Of a stretch of 64,000 nt of DNA, positions 25,771 to 35,071 are shown in pieces. This stretch comes from Bacteroidota bacterium. GTDB taxonomy: Bacteria; Bacteroidota; Bacteroidia; Cytophagales; Cyclobacteriaceae. Location: the NCBI GenBank assembly GCA_018266395.1, contig JAFEAM010000021.1:62001-126000 (forward strand). Reading direction: 5' to 3'. The position numbers and the translations under genes were made by a program. Within the stretch, counting starts at the first letter, position 1. Every line of letters begins with the position of its first letter. Below the pieces are notes generated by a model. That model was given only the letters and a program-made list of their open reading frames with translations, was not told the origin of the DNA and ran no database searches.

Positions 25771-26630
25771 AAGTATCGCTTTACTATGAATGAATAGTTC
25801 CTGCTCTTCAGCTCAGTCTGGGCCGCAGCATGAAATATCTCGCTTACTCTCTCTACCACCGGCAATGAGGCCTTTGCTGCCTTGCCTGTTTCCAAAACAT
25901 ACCTCATGTCCTTTGCCACAAGTTCCACCGGGAAGAGTGTGGGCATGGACTCCTGCTGCATGAAGTTGAGCGCCACTTTTCCAAACGGACTTAACACTGG
26001 AGTGGAGGCAAGTACCTCCGACATCCGGCCACGACCGACTCCCAGCTTCTCCGCCAAACCCGACAATTCAGCCAGCGCGGCTACCTGGACGCCCAGCATG
26101 GAATTGACCAACAGCTTCATCCCAAAACCTGATCCCGACGGCCCCATGTAATGTATCTGAGTCCCCATGCACAGGATCACCTCACGGACCTTCTCCACAA
26201 CAGACTCCCTGCCTCCCAGCAGAAAAATCAATTGTGCAGCTTCCGCCTGCGGAAGAGAACCGGAAACCGGAGCGTCCAAAAAGTCGATGCCTCTTTGCTC
26301 ACATTCTGCAGCAAGCTGTCTTCCCCATGGAACGGTGAGTGTTGAAGAATCCATCGCAATGCTTCCCTTCTTCATCGCAGCCAGTGCTCCGTCTTGCGGA
26401 TCAAACCACACGCGACGTGATGCGTCATCATCACGCAACATGGCCATCACCACATCGGCATCCCGCGCAGCCTCTGAAGGGCTACCTGCTACAGTGGCTC
26501 CCGATTCCTTAAGTGAGGCGGCAGCGGACGGCGTTCTGTTCCAAACCGTTAAAGCATAACCCTTCTTCACAAGATTGGCCGCCATGCGCGAACCCATGGC
26601 GCCAAGGCCTAATACAGCAATTTTCATCAT
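25767..26630 (-). CDS. beta-hydroxyacid dehydrogenase (3-hydroxyisobutyrate dehydrogenase-like)
   Basis: About 287 residues from ATG at 26630 (26627 also possible). The NAD(P)-binding loop is AVLGLGAMGSRMAANL, the substrate motif is DAPVSGSLPQAE, and the catalytic lysine is in GPSGSGFGMKLLVNSML, matching the GxxGxGxxxKxxxN pattern. Such enzymes oxidise 3-hydroxyisobutyrate, tartronate semialdehyde or related short hydroxy acids, or reduce succinic semialdehyde-type aldehydes. Substrate is not determined. It is coupled to the VOC gene (4-nt overlap). Confidence 0.9.
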   Translation of the reverse strand: MMKIAVLGLGAMGSRMAANLVKKGYALTVWNRTPSAAASLKESGATVAGSPSEAARDADVVMAMLRDDDASRRVWFDPQDGALAAMKKGSIAMDSSTLTVPWGRQLAAECEQRGIDFLDAPVSGSLPQAEAAQLIFLLGGRESVVEKVREVILCMGTQIHYMGPSGSGFGMKLLVNSMLGVQVAALAELSGLAEKLGVGRGRMSEVLASTPVLSPFGKVALNFMQQESMPTLFPVELVAKDMRYVLETGKAAKASLPVVERVSEIFHAAAQTELKSRNYSFIVKRYL

Positions 26631-26735
26631 GATCAATTATCAAGTTATAAGCTACGACCGGCGAAAATTTCGGAACATCGAAATCAGTCAACCCAACGGT
26701 GACCTGAATGTATTTTAAGTACAGGACTTGATCTC

Positions 26736-29543
26736 CTACATTCCCATCATCACAAACGCACCCCAATAGTATGGTTCCTTGTACTTTGCCATCAGCTGAA
26801 GCTGTGCCTGCTTGAATGCTTTCAGCTTGTTTCCCGACTTGGTCCAGTTAGTATAGAAACTGGTCATGAGCATCTGCGTCGCCTCATCATCCACTTTCCA
26901 AAGACTCATTACCAGCGCGTTGGCGCCGGCAACCAGGAATGCCCTTTGCAATCCATACACACCTTCCCCAGCACGGACATCTCCCAGACCGGTCTCGCAT
27001 GCACTGAGCACAATCAAATCGGTCCCTTCAAGGTTAAGGTTCATCGCTTCATAGGCGGTGAGAATGCCGTTGTCATTTCCCTGCAGGTCAGCCGACCTCG
27101 GCTGATTGGGATCCGGGGCGCCGGCCAGGATAAGACCAGAACGCAGGAGCGGGTTGTTCTTTGCGTTTTCGGCATCCACGCCCATGGCGCTTCCTGCCCC
27201 CACGTCGGTATCGGCAAGGAAATATCCATGCGTCGCGATGTGCACCAGCGACTGACCTTTTAATGCTTTCACATTGGCCTCACTGGCTACCCTGCCCTCC
27301 CGCTGGATGACACTGTATCCAGCGGCTTTAAGAATCTTTGCCACGCCGTCAATCTCCACCTTGGTTCCAGGTAGCGCTGGCGCCGCCCCACCATAGTCAG
27401 GAAAGCCAAGCACGAAGGCGTCTTTCTTGGTAATCGGCTTCTTGCTTTTCAGCGCGATAAGATCTTTCGAGTTGCCGATGATCACGACATCGAACCTGTT
27501 TTCCAGGAAATCACCATCGGGCTTCTTCAGCGTATTGATGTTGATCTGATTATAGACGCCATCAGGAGAGAGGTAGATGGACTTCTTCCCTGCTACCAGT
27601 GGATCAATTTTCGACCAGAACTGCTCGTAAGAGTAGGCATCCGCAATGCGCTGGATGATGGCATTCTTGTAAAATTTGGCATAACGGGTTTCCAGCTGAT
27701 TACCGTTTTCAAGCACTGTCATTTGAGGCACGCTCTGTCCCTTGGTCAGCACCATAACCACGTATTTCGATTGATCGGTGAAGTCCTTGTCAAAACTTCT
27801 GACACGAATCACCTCAACGAGTGCTTCCAAATCACCCAGCAATGCTCCTACCTGCATGTAGCTGGTCCTTTCTGCAGAATAAGCCTTTGAGAAATCAGCT
27901 GAACGCTGTGACAACGAGCGCTCCATGTCGTTTGCCTGTCGCTCCATGGCTTTGAGGTCGATCTTCTGGTCGCTGAGTTCCTGCTTGGAAAGAGAATAGT
28001 ATCGGGCCAACATCTCTTTTGTGGCGATCCAGTTCACATAATCATTGATCAGTCCCTGATCACCGCTGGAGAGGATGGCCTTCTTGATCTTGTTGGTGGA
28101 ATTCAACAGAAGCGCCTTCGTGGCGATCTGATAATCATACACATCCTTGAGGATGTCAGGCTGTGTGGCACTTGCCTCAATGGCAAAATTGTAAAAGCGC
28201 TGGAAGCGCGGCAGGAGCACGTCCCAGTATTTCGCTTTTTCCGCCTCGCTCATGGGCGGGAAGTATTGGGATATGAAATTCAATGACTTTGTAGTCGCCT
28301 CATTGAAGTAGGTGTAGGCTTTCGGGAAGTCCGACTTCTTCCAGTAGAGTACGCCCAGGTTGTCAACCGTTTTTACGTAATCAGGGTGCTGATCCCCCAG
28401 TGTATTCCTTCTGACTGAAAGCGCCTTTTGCAGCGCCGTCTCTGCTTCGGCATACCGGCCCTGCATGCGATAAAAATTACCGAGATCATTCTGCGCCTTT
28501 GCGAAGGATGGGTTCTCTTCGGTGAATTTCTTTTTGTAAATGGCCGATGCCTTCTGAAGCAATGGCTCCACCTGGTCCATCTTGCCCATCTGGATATAAA
28601 GCAAAGCCAGTTGATTAAGCACTGAAGCGTACTCAGGAGCGTTGGTCTGCATTTTGTTTTCAAACACATTCTTGATCCCTACGAATGTGGTTTCGGCTTT
28701 CGGGTATTCACCAGCAGTCTGGTAGATCCAGCCCAGGTTGGATTGAAAGCGCCGGTTGTCCATGGAATTCTTACCCGCCAGAAGTTTCTTGTTGGTGCCT
28801 TCCGTATTGGCGATGGCCTGTGTCATAAGTGAACTGGCTTCAGGATAGCGGCCCAGAGCCACAAAGAGCATGGCCTTGTTGTTCTGAACAATGGCATACT
28901 GCATGCTGTTCTTCCCCATTTTGCTCTCCAGAATGGCGAGCGCTTCATCAAAATTCTTCTCAGCTTCGTTATACTTGCCCAACATCTGGTCAAGTTTTGC
29001 CCTGCTGTTGAGGTTGGCTGCGTAGGCCACCGATTGTGTTCCCAGTATCTCACCTGTCTGTTCCAGGCTGTAGTTGATGTACTTCTCGGCTTCAAGTGAT
29101 TTTCCCTGAACCAGGTTCACCACTCCAAGGTTGGAAATGCACCGCAGGTAACTGATATCCTTCTGAAGTCCCTGGTTCTCCATATACTGCTGGGCATTCG
29201 CGAAGCTTTCAGTGGCTACTTTGAACATCCTTGCATTGTACAAACTGATGGCCATGGCCAGCGTATCACGGGCAATGTCCGTCTTGGACTTGTCCTTCCG
29301 CTCTTTCATGCCATACAGGAGGTTGGCACCGCCCTCTCCTTTATTCTGGATGTCAAAGAAACCTGCGCCTTCGTTGACAGACATGGCAAACTGGAAGTCG
29401 ACCGAATCGAGTTTGGCCTTCTGCTTCGCTCCGGTATCGCCGAGGTCCTTGAAGAGTTTCTTGCCCCAGTCATCCTGGGCTTGCACATACGCTACCATCG
29501 CGAAAACGAGTAGACCTGACAATAGGAGCTTGCGGGGGTTCAT
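26736..29543 (-). CDS. secreted TPR-CHAT (caspase-like) protein
   Basis: 935 residues with a signal peptide (MNPRKLLLSGLLVFAMVAYVQAQ). Residues about 100-430 are a run of TPR repeats (for example YNEAEKNFDEALAIL, YAEAETALQKALSVR). The C-terminal third is a CHAT protease domain of the caspase/HetF clan. The catalytic pair is His772 (HIATHGYF) and Cys849 (LSACETGLG), followed by GVYGLQRAFLVAGANALVMSLWKVDD and the closing YYWGAFVMMG. Both catalytic residues are intact, so a cysteine endopeptidase in the periplasm or outside is expected, with the TPRs as the sensor or substrate-recruiting part. No obvious substrate gene is adjacent. Confidence 0.92.
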   Translation of the reverse strand: MNPRKLLLSGLLVFAMVAYVQAQDDWGKKLFKDLGDTGAKQKAKLDSVDFQFAMSVNEGAGFFDIQNKGEGGANLLYGMKERKDKSKTDIARDTLAMAISLYNARMFKVATESFANAQQYMENQGLQKDISYLRCISNLGVVNLVQGKSLEAEKYINYSLEQTGEILGTQSVAYAANLNSRAKLDQMLGKYNEAEKNFDEALAILESKMGKNSMQYAIVQNNKAMLFVALGRYPEASSLMTQAIANTEGTNKKLLAGKNSMDNRRFQSNLGWIYQTAGEYPKAETTFVGIKNVFENKMQTNAPEYASVLNQLALLYIQMGKMDQVEPLLQKASAIYKKKFTEENPSFAKAQNDLGNFYRMQGRYAEAETALQKALSVRRNTLGDQHPDYVKTVDNLGVLYWKKSDFPKAYTYFNEATTKSLNFISQYFPPMSEAEKAKYWDVLLPRFQRFYNFAIEASATQPDILKDVYDYQIATKALLLNSTNKIKKAILSSGDQGLINDYVNWIATKEMLARYYSLSKQELSDQKIDLKAMERQANDMERSLSQRSADFSKAYSAERTSYMQVGALLGDLEALVEVIRVRSFDKDFTDQSKYVVMVLTKGQSVPQMTVLENGNQLETRYAKFYKNAIIQRIADAYSYEQFWSKIDPLVAGKKSIYLSPDGVYNQININTLKKPDGDFLENRFDVVIIGNSKDLIALKSKKPITKKDAFVLGFPDYGGAAPALPGTKVEIDGVAKILKAAGYSVIQREGRVASEANVKALKGQSLVHIATHGYFLADTDVGAGSAMGVDAENAKNNPLLRSGLILAGAPDPNQPRSADLQGNDNGILTAYEAMNLNLEGTDLIVLSACETGLGDVRAGEGVYGLQRAFLVAGANALVMSLWKVDDEATQMLMTSFYTNWTKSGNKLKAFKQAQLQLMAKYKEPYYWGAFVMMGM

Positions 29544-29673
29544 GCTGCAATTATTTTAAGTCGAGATGTTCAATTCCTTTGGAAGTCACCTATTTCCCTC
29601 AATATGTGATCCAAACAAGCAAAATTCGAAATTCGGTGATGATGATTCAAGGATTTTGATCATGCGTGACATG

Positions 29674-30570
29674 TCAAAACGCGTCCACTTCCCTATATGC
29701 CTTTATGAGTGCCTGTTCGCCCTCCTTTCCTTCACGGGAGATGCCATGCTCCATACCCATCACTCCACGGTAACCTTTGTCGTAAAGATGCTTGAAGACA
29801 TTCCTGTAGTTGATTTCTCCGGTGGTGGGCTCTTTTCTGCCCGGATTATCTCCTATCTGGAAGTAGGCTATTTCATCCCAGGCCCTGTCGATGTTCGCAA
29901 TCAGATCTCCCTCATTGCGCTGCATGTGGTAAATGTCATAGAGAATCTTGCAGGAGGGGCTGTTAACCGCCTTGCATATTTCAAAGGATTGTGACGAGGT
30001 ACGAAGAAAGAGATCGGGATTGTCACTCAGGGGTTCGAGTACCATAACGAGGCCGGCAGGTTCAAACACTTCGGCCCCCTTTCGCAAAGCATTGATCACG
30101 TTGGCAGTCTGGATTCCGATGGGAAGTTTCCTTTCAAAATATCCGGGCACCACCGTCATCCACTTCGCCTGCACCCTACTCGCCACTTCCACACATGCCT
30201 TGCACGTCTTGACAAAATTGTCTGTGTAGTTCTTGTCGCCGGTTGCCAGTGATACCTTCCAATTGTCACCACTATCCACGACGAATACTCCCATTGTCAT
30301 TTTAAGGTCGGCAAGCAGTTTGCCAATCTTCTCTTGTTCGGCGACGGGTCTTCCCAGCATGCCATTGTCCTCAATGGCCCTGAAACCCTGGTCAGCCATG
30401 TATCGGATTTGATCCAGGAAATCAGCACCGGCTATGTTTTTGAACATCCCGTCGTGTGGAGCATAGTTCATCTTAAAGGGTGCACCTGCAGGACGGGCCG
30501 CAGACGATCGGGGTATAGACATGGCAAGGGCCGCCAGACCGGTAGCCGACAGGAAGTTTCTTCTATTCAT
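29674..30570 (-). CDS. Tat-exported TIM-barrel, hydroxypyruvate isomerase-like
   Basis: 298 residues from the ATG at 30570. MNRRNFLSATGLAALAMS is a twin-arginine signal; a farther start at 30639 gives junk. The AP-endonuclease-2 type barrel has the metal residues E (VLEPL), D (LYDIYHMQ), the Hyi-hallmark QIGDNPGRKEPTTGEINYR and E (GMEHG). It may isomerise hydroxypyruvate, or act as an epimerase of sugars or cyclitols, in the periplasm. It is divergent from the RsmB-type gene. Confidence 0.87.
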   Translation of the reverse strand: MNRRNFLSATGLAALAMSIPRSSAARPAGAPFKMNYAPHDGMFKNIAGADFLDQIRYMADQGFRAIEDNGMLGRPVAEQEKIGKLLADLKMTMGVFVVDSGDNWKVSLATGDKNYTDNFVKTCKACVEVASRVQAKWMTVVPGYFERKLPIGIQTANVINALRKGAEVFEPAGLVMVLEPLSDNPDLFLRTSSQSFEICKAVNSPSCKILYDIYHMQRNEGDLIANIDRAWDEIAYFQIGDNPGRKEPTTGEINYRNVFKHLYDKGYRGVMGMEHGISREGKEGEQALIKAYREVDAF

Positions 30571-30671
30571 GGTATTACTTGATTTTATGTTACAAGGTCT
30601 CTGCACTAATCCAACACGACTGCCTTCCCAAATTACCACATTATTAGTCTAACTTTCCACCCATATTATTC

Positions 30672-31853
30672 ATGAGACTTTACCGAAACCTTTCAGAATC
30701 AGTAGTTGAATTGTTACATGAGATTTTCTTTGAGGGACGTTATGCCGACAAGGTTATCGAGAAAGCTTTCAAACAAAACCCGCGTTGGGGATCACGTGAC
30801 AGAAGATTTGTAGCAGAGACGACTTATGATATCGTTAGGTGGTACCGTCTTTATCAGGCGTGGGCAGCAACGGGCGATCAGGACTATTGGAGTCTGTTGG
30901 GGATCTGGTGCCTTAAGCATGGTGTAGAATTACCGCCCTGGAAAGAGTTTGACGCTATCCGGGGAGTCAATACAACCGTTATTCCGGCACAAAGGGCTGT
31001 AAGAGAATCCATACCCGACTGGCTGGATGAATTAGGAGCGTCTGAACTGAAGGAAAGCTGGGATCGTGAAATACATGTTCTCAATGAGCAGGCCCGGGTG
31101 GTATTGAGAGCGAACACGCTCAAGATCAAACGCACGGACTTGCAGCAACTGCTCCTGGATTCTCATGAGATAAAAACTGCAGCGCCGGAAAATTTCCCGG
31201 ATGCACTTATACTGGAAGAGCGGCAGAATGTATTCACCACGCAGGCATTCAAAGATGGGCTCTTCGAAGTGCAGGATGCCGGTTCTCAACTGATCGCTCC
31301 GTTTCTTGAGGTGCAGCCCGGGATGCGGATCATTGACGCTTGTGCAGGAGGTGGAGGAAAGTCGTTACATCTCGCTGCCCTTTTGAAAAATAAAGGCAGA
31401 GTCATCTCCATGGACACGGAAGCATGGAAGCTGGAAGAATTGAAAAAGCGTGCAAGACGCGCGGGCATATCCAATATTGAAACGCGCGTCATCGAATCCA
31501 CGAAAACCATCAAACGTCTGGCTGAAAATGCTGACCGCCTGCTGTTGGATGTCCCCTGCTCAGGATTGGGCGTACTTCGCAGGAATCCGGACGCCAAGTG
31601 GAAACTGGATCAGGCTTTTATCCAGAAGGTGAAGGAGACCCAGCAACAGATACTCGATGATTACTGCAAAATGCTCAAGCCCGGTGGCAAAATGGTTTAT
31701 TCTACCTGCAGCATCCTTCCTTCCGAAAATGAGAAGCAGGTTGAAGCCTTTCTGAAGGCACATCCCGATTACCAACTCGAGGAGATGAAGACCATTTTTC
31801 CCAGCGAGGGATTTGATGGATTCTTTATGGCCCGGTTGCTGCGAATCAAATAG
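30672..31853 (+). CDS. RsmB/NOP family RNA cytosine-C5 methyltransferase
   Basis: 393 residues. An N-terminal RNA-binding helical region is followed by a Rossmann MTase domain. SAM binding is at IDACAGGGGKSLHLAALL and the acidic residue in SMDTEAWK. The two catalytic cysteines are in LDVPCSGLGVLRRNPDAKWK and YSTCSILPSENEKQ. It makes m5C in rRNA (RsmB-like) or another RNA; the exact target base is not clear. It is flanked by a divergent TIM-barrel gene and a downstream SUMF1 gene 95 nt away. Confidence 0.93.
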   Translation: MRLYRNLSESVVELLHEIFFEGRYADKVIEKAFKQNPRWGSRDRRFVAETTYDIVRWYRLYQAWAATGDQDYWSLLGIWCLKHGVELPPWKEFDAIRGVNTTVIPAQRAVRESIPDWLDELGASELKESWDREIHVLNEQARVVLRANTLKIKRTDLQQLLLDSHEIKTAAPENFPDALILEERQNVFTTQAFKDGLFEVQDAGSQLIAPFLEVQPGMRIIDACAGGGGKSLHLAALLKNKGRVISMDTEAWKLEELKKRARRAGISNIETRVIESTKTIKRLAENADRLLLDVPCSGLGVLRRNPDAKWKLDQAFIQKVKETQQQILDDYCKMLKPGGKMVYSTCSILPSENEKQVEAFLKAHPDYQLEEMKTIFPSEGFDGFFMARLLRIK

Positions 31854-31948
31854 ATATTCCGATGTGGCAAACCCATGACTATGCAAAACGGTTTGCCCTG
31901 CCCTACAGTCGAAGGATAATTTCGTTATTTTAGGAAGTCAACCTCCGC

Positions 31949-32866
31949 ATGAGAACAGCACCCATCCTCATCATCCTTCTAGCAGCAAGTTTTGTGCGTG
32001 CTCAAAACCAGGGAAGCTATATCCAGAAAATCCCGGGTGGATCCATTCAGTTCAGAATGATTGCCATACCAGCAGGTAAGATTGCACTAGGAAGTACAAG
32101 TCCCATGGCCGATGCTGACGAATCTCCTGTCAAAGAAGTCTCTATTTCCTCGTTTTGGATCAGTGAACACGAAATCACATTCCAGGAATGGGATGCATAC
32201 TTCAATGACAACACACTACCCCAGAGCAAGGAGATTGACGGCGTCACGCGGGCTACACCACAATACATAGACCTTACCTGGGGGATGGGACGCGATGGTC
32301 AACATCCGTCCAACAGCATGAGTCACCAGGCCGCAATGATGTATTGCAAGTGGCTTTATTCCAGGACCGGCTATTTCTTCCGTTTGCCGACAGAGGCGGA
32401 ATGGGAGTATGCCTGCTATGCGGGACAAAAGAAAGAATTCACCCTCGAGATGGTGAGAGAAATGGCATGGTTCAAGGAAAACAGTGACGGAAAATTTCAT
32501 CATGTAAAGGAGAAGAGCCCCAATGCCTGGGGCCTGTACGACATGCTGGGCAATCTCAGCGAGTGGACGCTGGATCAATACGATCCGGCTGCCTATTCAA
32601 AAATTTCACCGTTTGATCCTTACCTCGAACCTGCCGGGCGGTACCCTAAATCGGCCAGAGGAGGTTCATACCTGGATGGAGGTCAGCTTTTGCGTTGCAG
32701 CAACCGGATCGCCTCAGATCCGTCCTGGAATAAACGCGACCCTCAAGTTCCGAAAAGCAGGTGGTGGCTGACCGACGGCATGTTCATTGGCTTCCGGGTG
32801 GTAAGGCCGTCGAAGCAGCCATCGAAAGAGGAGATTGAAAAGTTTTATGCGAAGTATCTTAAATAG
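31949..32866 (+). CDS. secreted SUMF1 (formylglycine-generating-enzyme-fold) protein
   Basis: 305 residues with a signal peptide (MRTAPILIILLAASFVRAQ). The SUMF1 fold is clear from IPAGKIALGS, LPTEAEWEYACYAGQ, PNAWGLYDMLGNLSEW and RGGSYLDG with GFRVVRPS at the end. Where true FGE has two catalytic cysteines after GGSY, this protein has LDGGQLLRC, so the redox pair is missing. It is therefore unlikely to activate the sulfatase at 23556 and is more probably a SUMF1 protein with another, perhaps structural, role. Confidence 0.88.
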   Translation: MRTAPILIILLAASFVRAQNQGSYIQKIPGGSIQFRMIAIPAGKIALGSTSPMADADESPVKEVSISSFWISEHEITFQEWDAYFNDNTLPQSKEIDGVTRATPQYIDLTWGMGRDGQHPSNSMSHQAAMMYCKWLYSRTGYFFRLPTEAEWEYACYAGQKKEFTLEMVREMAWFKENSDGKFHHVKEKSPNAWGLYDMLGNLSEWTLDQYDPAAYSKISPFDPYLEPAGRYPKSARGGSYLDGGQLLRCSNRIASDPSWNKRDPQVPKSRWWLTDGMFIGFRVVRPSKQPSKEEIEKFYAKYLK

Positions 32867-32982
32867 GTGCCGGTGACATGCATATTTCCGCACCTGTAAG
32901 AGGCAGGTCCAGTCATTGAATCAGGCATCCGGAATCAGTCAATTTTGGCTACATTTAATTATCAATCAAAAAATATTGCACT

Positions 32983-34329
32983 ATGAACTCCTCGTCCACC
33001 AACCGTCGCGACTTTATCAAGAAATCGACCCTTGCAGCAGGTTCACTAATGGCCATGCCACTACTTGGAAAGGCTGGGTATTTTAACAACTCTGCTGATG
33101 ATGCCATCAAGGTGGCCCTGGTGGGATGTGGTGGCAGAGGAACAGGCGCTGCCATGCAGGCGCTCCTCACCAAACAGAACGTAAAGCTCGTGGCTATGGC
33201 CGATGCTTTCCGTGACAGGATTGACCAATGCTACAAGAACCTCACCGCCGACGATATCTCCGACTGGTCGGGAAGCGCAGGGAATATCAAGGATCGGGTG
33301 GTGGTGAAGGAAGAGAATAAGTTTGTGGGATTTGATGCCTATAAGAAAGCAATCGCACTTGCCGATGTAGTCATATTGACGACGCCTCCCGGGTTCCGCC
33401 CGCTGCATCTGGAAGAAGTTGTCCGCCAGGGCAAACACGGCTTCATCGAAAAGCCACTTGCCACCGATCCTGCGGGAATCAAGAAAGTGCTTGACGCCGC
33501 TGCCTTGGCAAAAGAGAAGAAACTGAATATGGTTGTGGGGCTCCAGCGCCACTATCAGAACTCATACCGCGAACTGTACAAGCGCTTGAAAGATGGAATG
33601 ATTGGAGACATCGTTTCTGCCCAGGCCTGGTGGCACAACGAAGGTGTGTGGATGAACCCAAGAAAAGCCGGCATGACAGAAATGGAATACCAGATGCGGA
33701 ACTGGTATTACTTCAACTGGATTTGCGGAGACCATATTGTGGAGCAGCACATCCATAATATTGATGTGATCAACTGGTTCAAAGGGGACTACCCTGTGAA
33801 AGCACAGGGCATGGGCGGCCGCGAAGTAAGGAAGGGCAAGGACTTCGGCGAAATCTTTGATCATCATTACGTGGAATTCCAGTATGCAGATGGCAGTATT
33901 CTCAACAGCCAATGCCGCCATATCAAGGGAACCATGAATAAGGTGGATGAGCAGATCATGGGCACAAAGGGCACCATCTATTGTGGCAACATGAACATCA
34001 CCGACCGCAAAGGTTCAGTGATGTACCAGTATGAACGAGCCAAAGAGAATAATCCCTACCAGACGGAGCATGACGAACTCTTTGACGCCATCGCCAAAGG
34101 AGAATACAAGTTCGCCGATCTCGACAATGGTGCGAGGAGTACCATGACCGCCATCCTCGGCAGGATGGCTACCTACTCGGGTGTCTCCATTGAATTCGAC
34201 AAGGCACTCAACTCTGGTTTGTCACTTCAGCCCAGCCGGTATGCCTGGGATGCTGAAATGCCTTCCAGGCCTGACGCCAACGGACTGTATCCAATTGCAG
34301 TCCCTGGTGTGACCAAATATTTCTCCTGA
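32983..34329 (+). CDS. Tat-exported Gfo/Idh/MocA family oxidoreductase
   Basis: 448 residues with a twin-arginine signal (NRRDFIKKSTLAAGSLMAMPLLG). NAD(P) binding is at VALVGCGGRGTGAA and the active-site lysine is in GFIEKPLATDP. The C-terminal domain has the conserved RNWYYFNWICGDHIVEQHIHNIDVINWF block of exported members. It oxidises, reduces or rearranges sugars or glycosides in the periplasm; proteins with this signal usually carry a tightly bound cofactor before export. Substrate is unknown. Confidence 0.92.
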   Translation: MNSSSTNRRDFIKKSTLAAGSLMAMPLLGKAGYFNNSADDAIKVALVGCGGRGTGAAMQALLTKQNVKLVAMADAFRDRIDQCYKNLTADDISDWSGSAGNIKDRVVVKEENKFVGFDAYKKAIALADVVILTTPPGFRPLHLEEVVRQGKHGFIEKPLATDPAGIKKVLDAAALAKEKKLNMVVGLQRHYQNSYRELYKRLKDGMIGDIVSAQAWWHNEGVWMNPRKAGMTEMEYQMRNWYYFNWICGDHIVEQHIHNIDVINWFKGDYPVKAQGMGGREVRKGKDFGEIFDHHYVEFQYADGSILNSQCRHIKGTMNKVDEQIMGTKGTIYCGNMNITDRKGSVMYQYERAKENNPYQTEHDELFDAIAKGEYKFADLDNGARSTMTAILGRMATYSGVSIEFDKALNSGLSLQPSRYAWDAEMPSRPDANGLYPIAVPGVTKYFS

Positions 34330-34386
34330 AGTCAGATTCCGCTTGGGTAAGGATCCCAGGGACGCTGAATAAGTAATTGAATAGCC

Positions 34387-34995
34387 ATGGGCAAAAGGGA
34401 TAAACGCGTCGACCAATATATTTCCAAATCACAGGACTTCGCCAAACCAATCCTGAAGCACCTTCGTGATCTTGTCCATGTGTCGTGTCCGGAAGTTGAG
34501 GAAACGATTAAGTGGGGATTTCCTCATTTTGACTACCGCGGAATCATGTGCAGTATGGCTGCATTCAAAAAACATTGCTCTTTTGGTTTTTGGAAGGCGG
34601 CCATGATGAAGGATACCTCCCTGATGCAAATGGCCAAAAGTGAGGCCGCCATGGGGCACCTGGGTCAGATCCAATCCTTGCAGGATCTTCCTTCAGACAA
34701 GGTCATGAAATCCTATATCATGGAAGCTGCCAGGCTGAACGAAGGTGGAGTCAAGGTCAGAAAAGCCAGCCCTGCAAAAAAGGTCCCCTTGAAAATTCCG
34801 CCCTATCTGAAGAAAGCGCTTGAAGGAAATAAAAAAGCCAAAGAATTCTTCCTTGGGCTCAGTTATTCTCATCAGAAAGATTATCTCACATGGCTTGCTG
34901 AGGCAAAGACTCAACCCACCCTCGAAAAACGTCTTGCTACAACCATGGAATGGCTAAGTGTGGGGAAAAGGAGGAATTGGAAATACGAGAGGTAA
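34387..34995 (+). CDS. DUF1801/YdeI (OmpD-associated) family protein
   Basis: 202 residues. An N-terminal DUF1801-like domain (HLRDLVHVSCPEVEETIKWGFPHFDYRGIMCSMAAFKKHCSFGFW) is fused to the C-terminal OmdA/YdeI helical segment (PYLKKALEGNKKAKEFFLGLSYSHQKDYLTWLAEAKTQPTLEKRLATTMEWL). The family is widespread with no firm function; links to cationic peptide or antibiotic stress have been proposed. It begins 57 nt after the Gfo/Idh gene. Confidence 0.88.
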   Translation: MGKRDKRVDQYISKSQDFAKPILKHLRDLVHVSCPEVEETIKWGFPHFDYRGIMCSMAAFKKHCSFGFWKAAMMKDTSLMQMAKSEAAMGHLGQIQSLQDLPSDKVMKSYIMEAARLNEGGVKVRKASPAKKVPLKIPPYLKKALEGNKKAKEFFLGLSYSHQKDYLTWLAEAKTQPTLEKRLATTMEWLSVGKRRNWKYER

Positions 34996-35071
34996 GACTG
35001 GGTGAAGTTTAGCACGCAGGATTTTTGATCATCAGCGACTTTTTTTCCCATCTTGCGCAAATTTTTCCGTT

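Noticed and set aside
26966-27054. Plus-strand frames within the TPR-CHAT gene
   Set aside because: They are antisense shadows of a long, well-conserved minus-strand gene with both catalytic residues.
31949-32866. Annotation as a sulfatase-activating formylglycine-generating enzyme
   Set aside because: Both catalytic cysteines of FGE are missing after the GGSY motif, and the protein is secreted on its own signal.
32867-32900. Hairpin AGGTGC...GCACCT after the SUMF1 gene
   Set aside because: The stem is short with a bulge and has no T-run, so it is not supported as a terminator.
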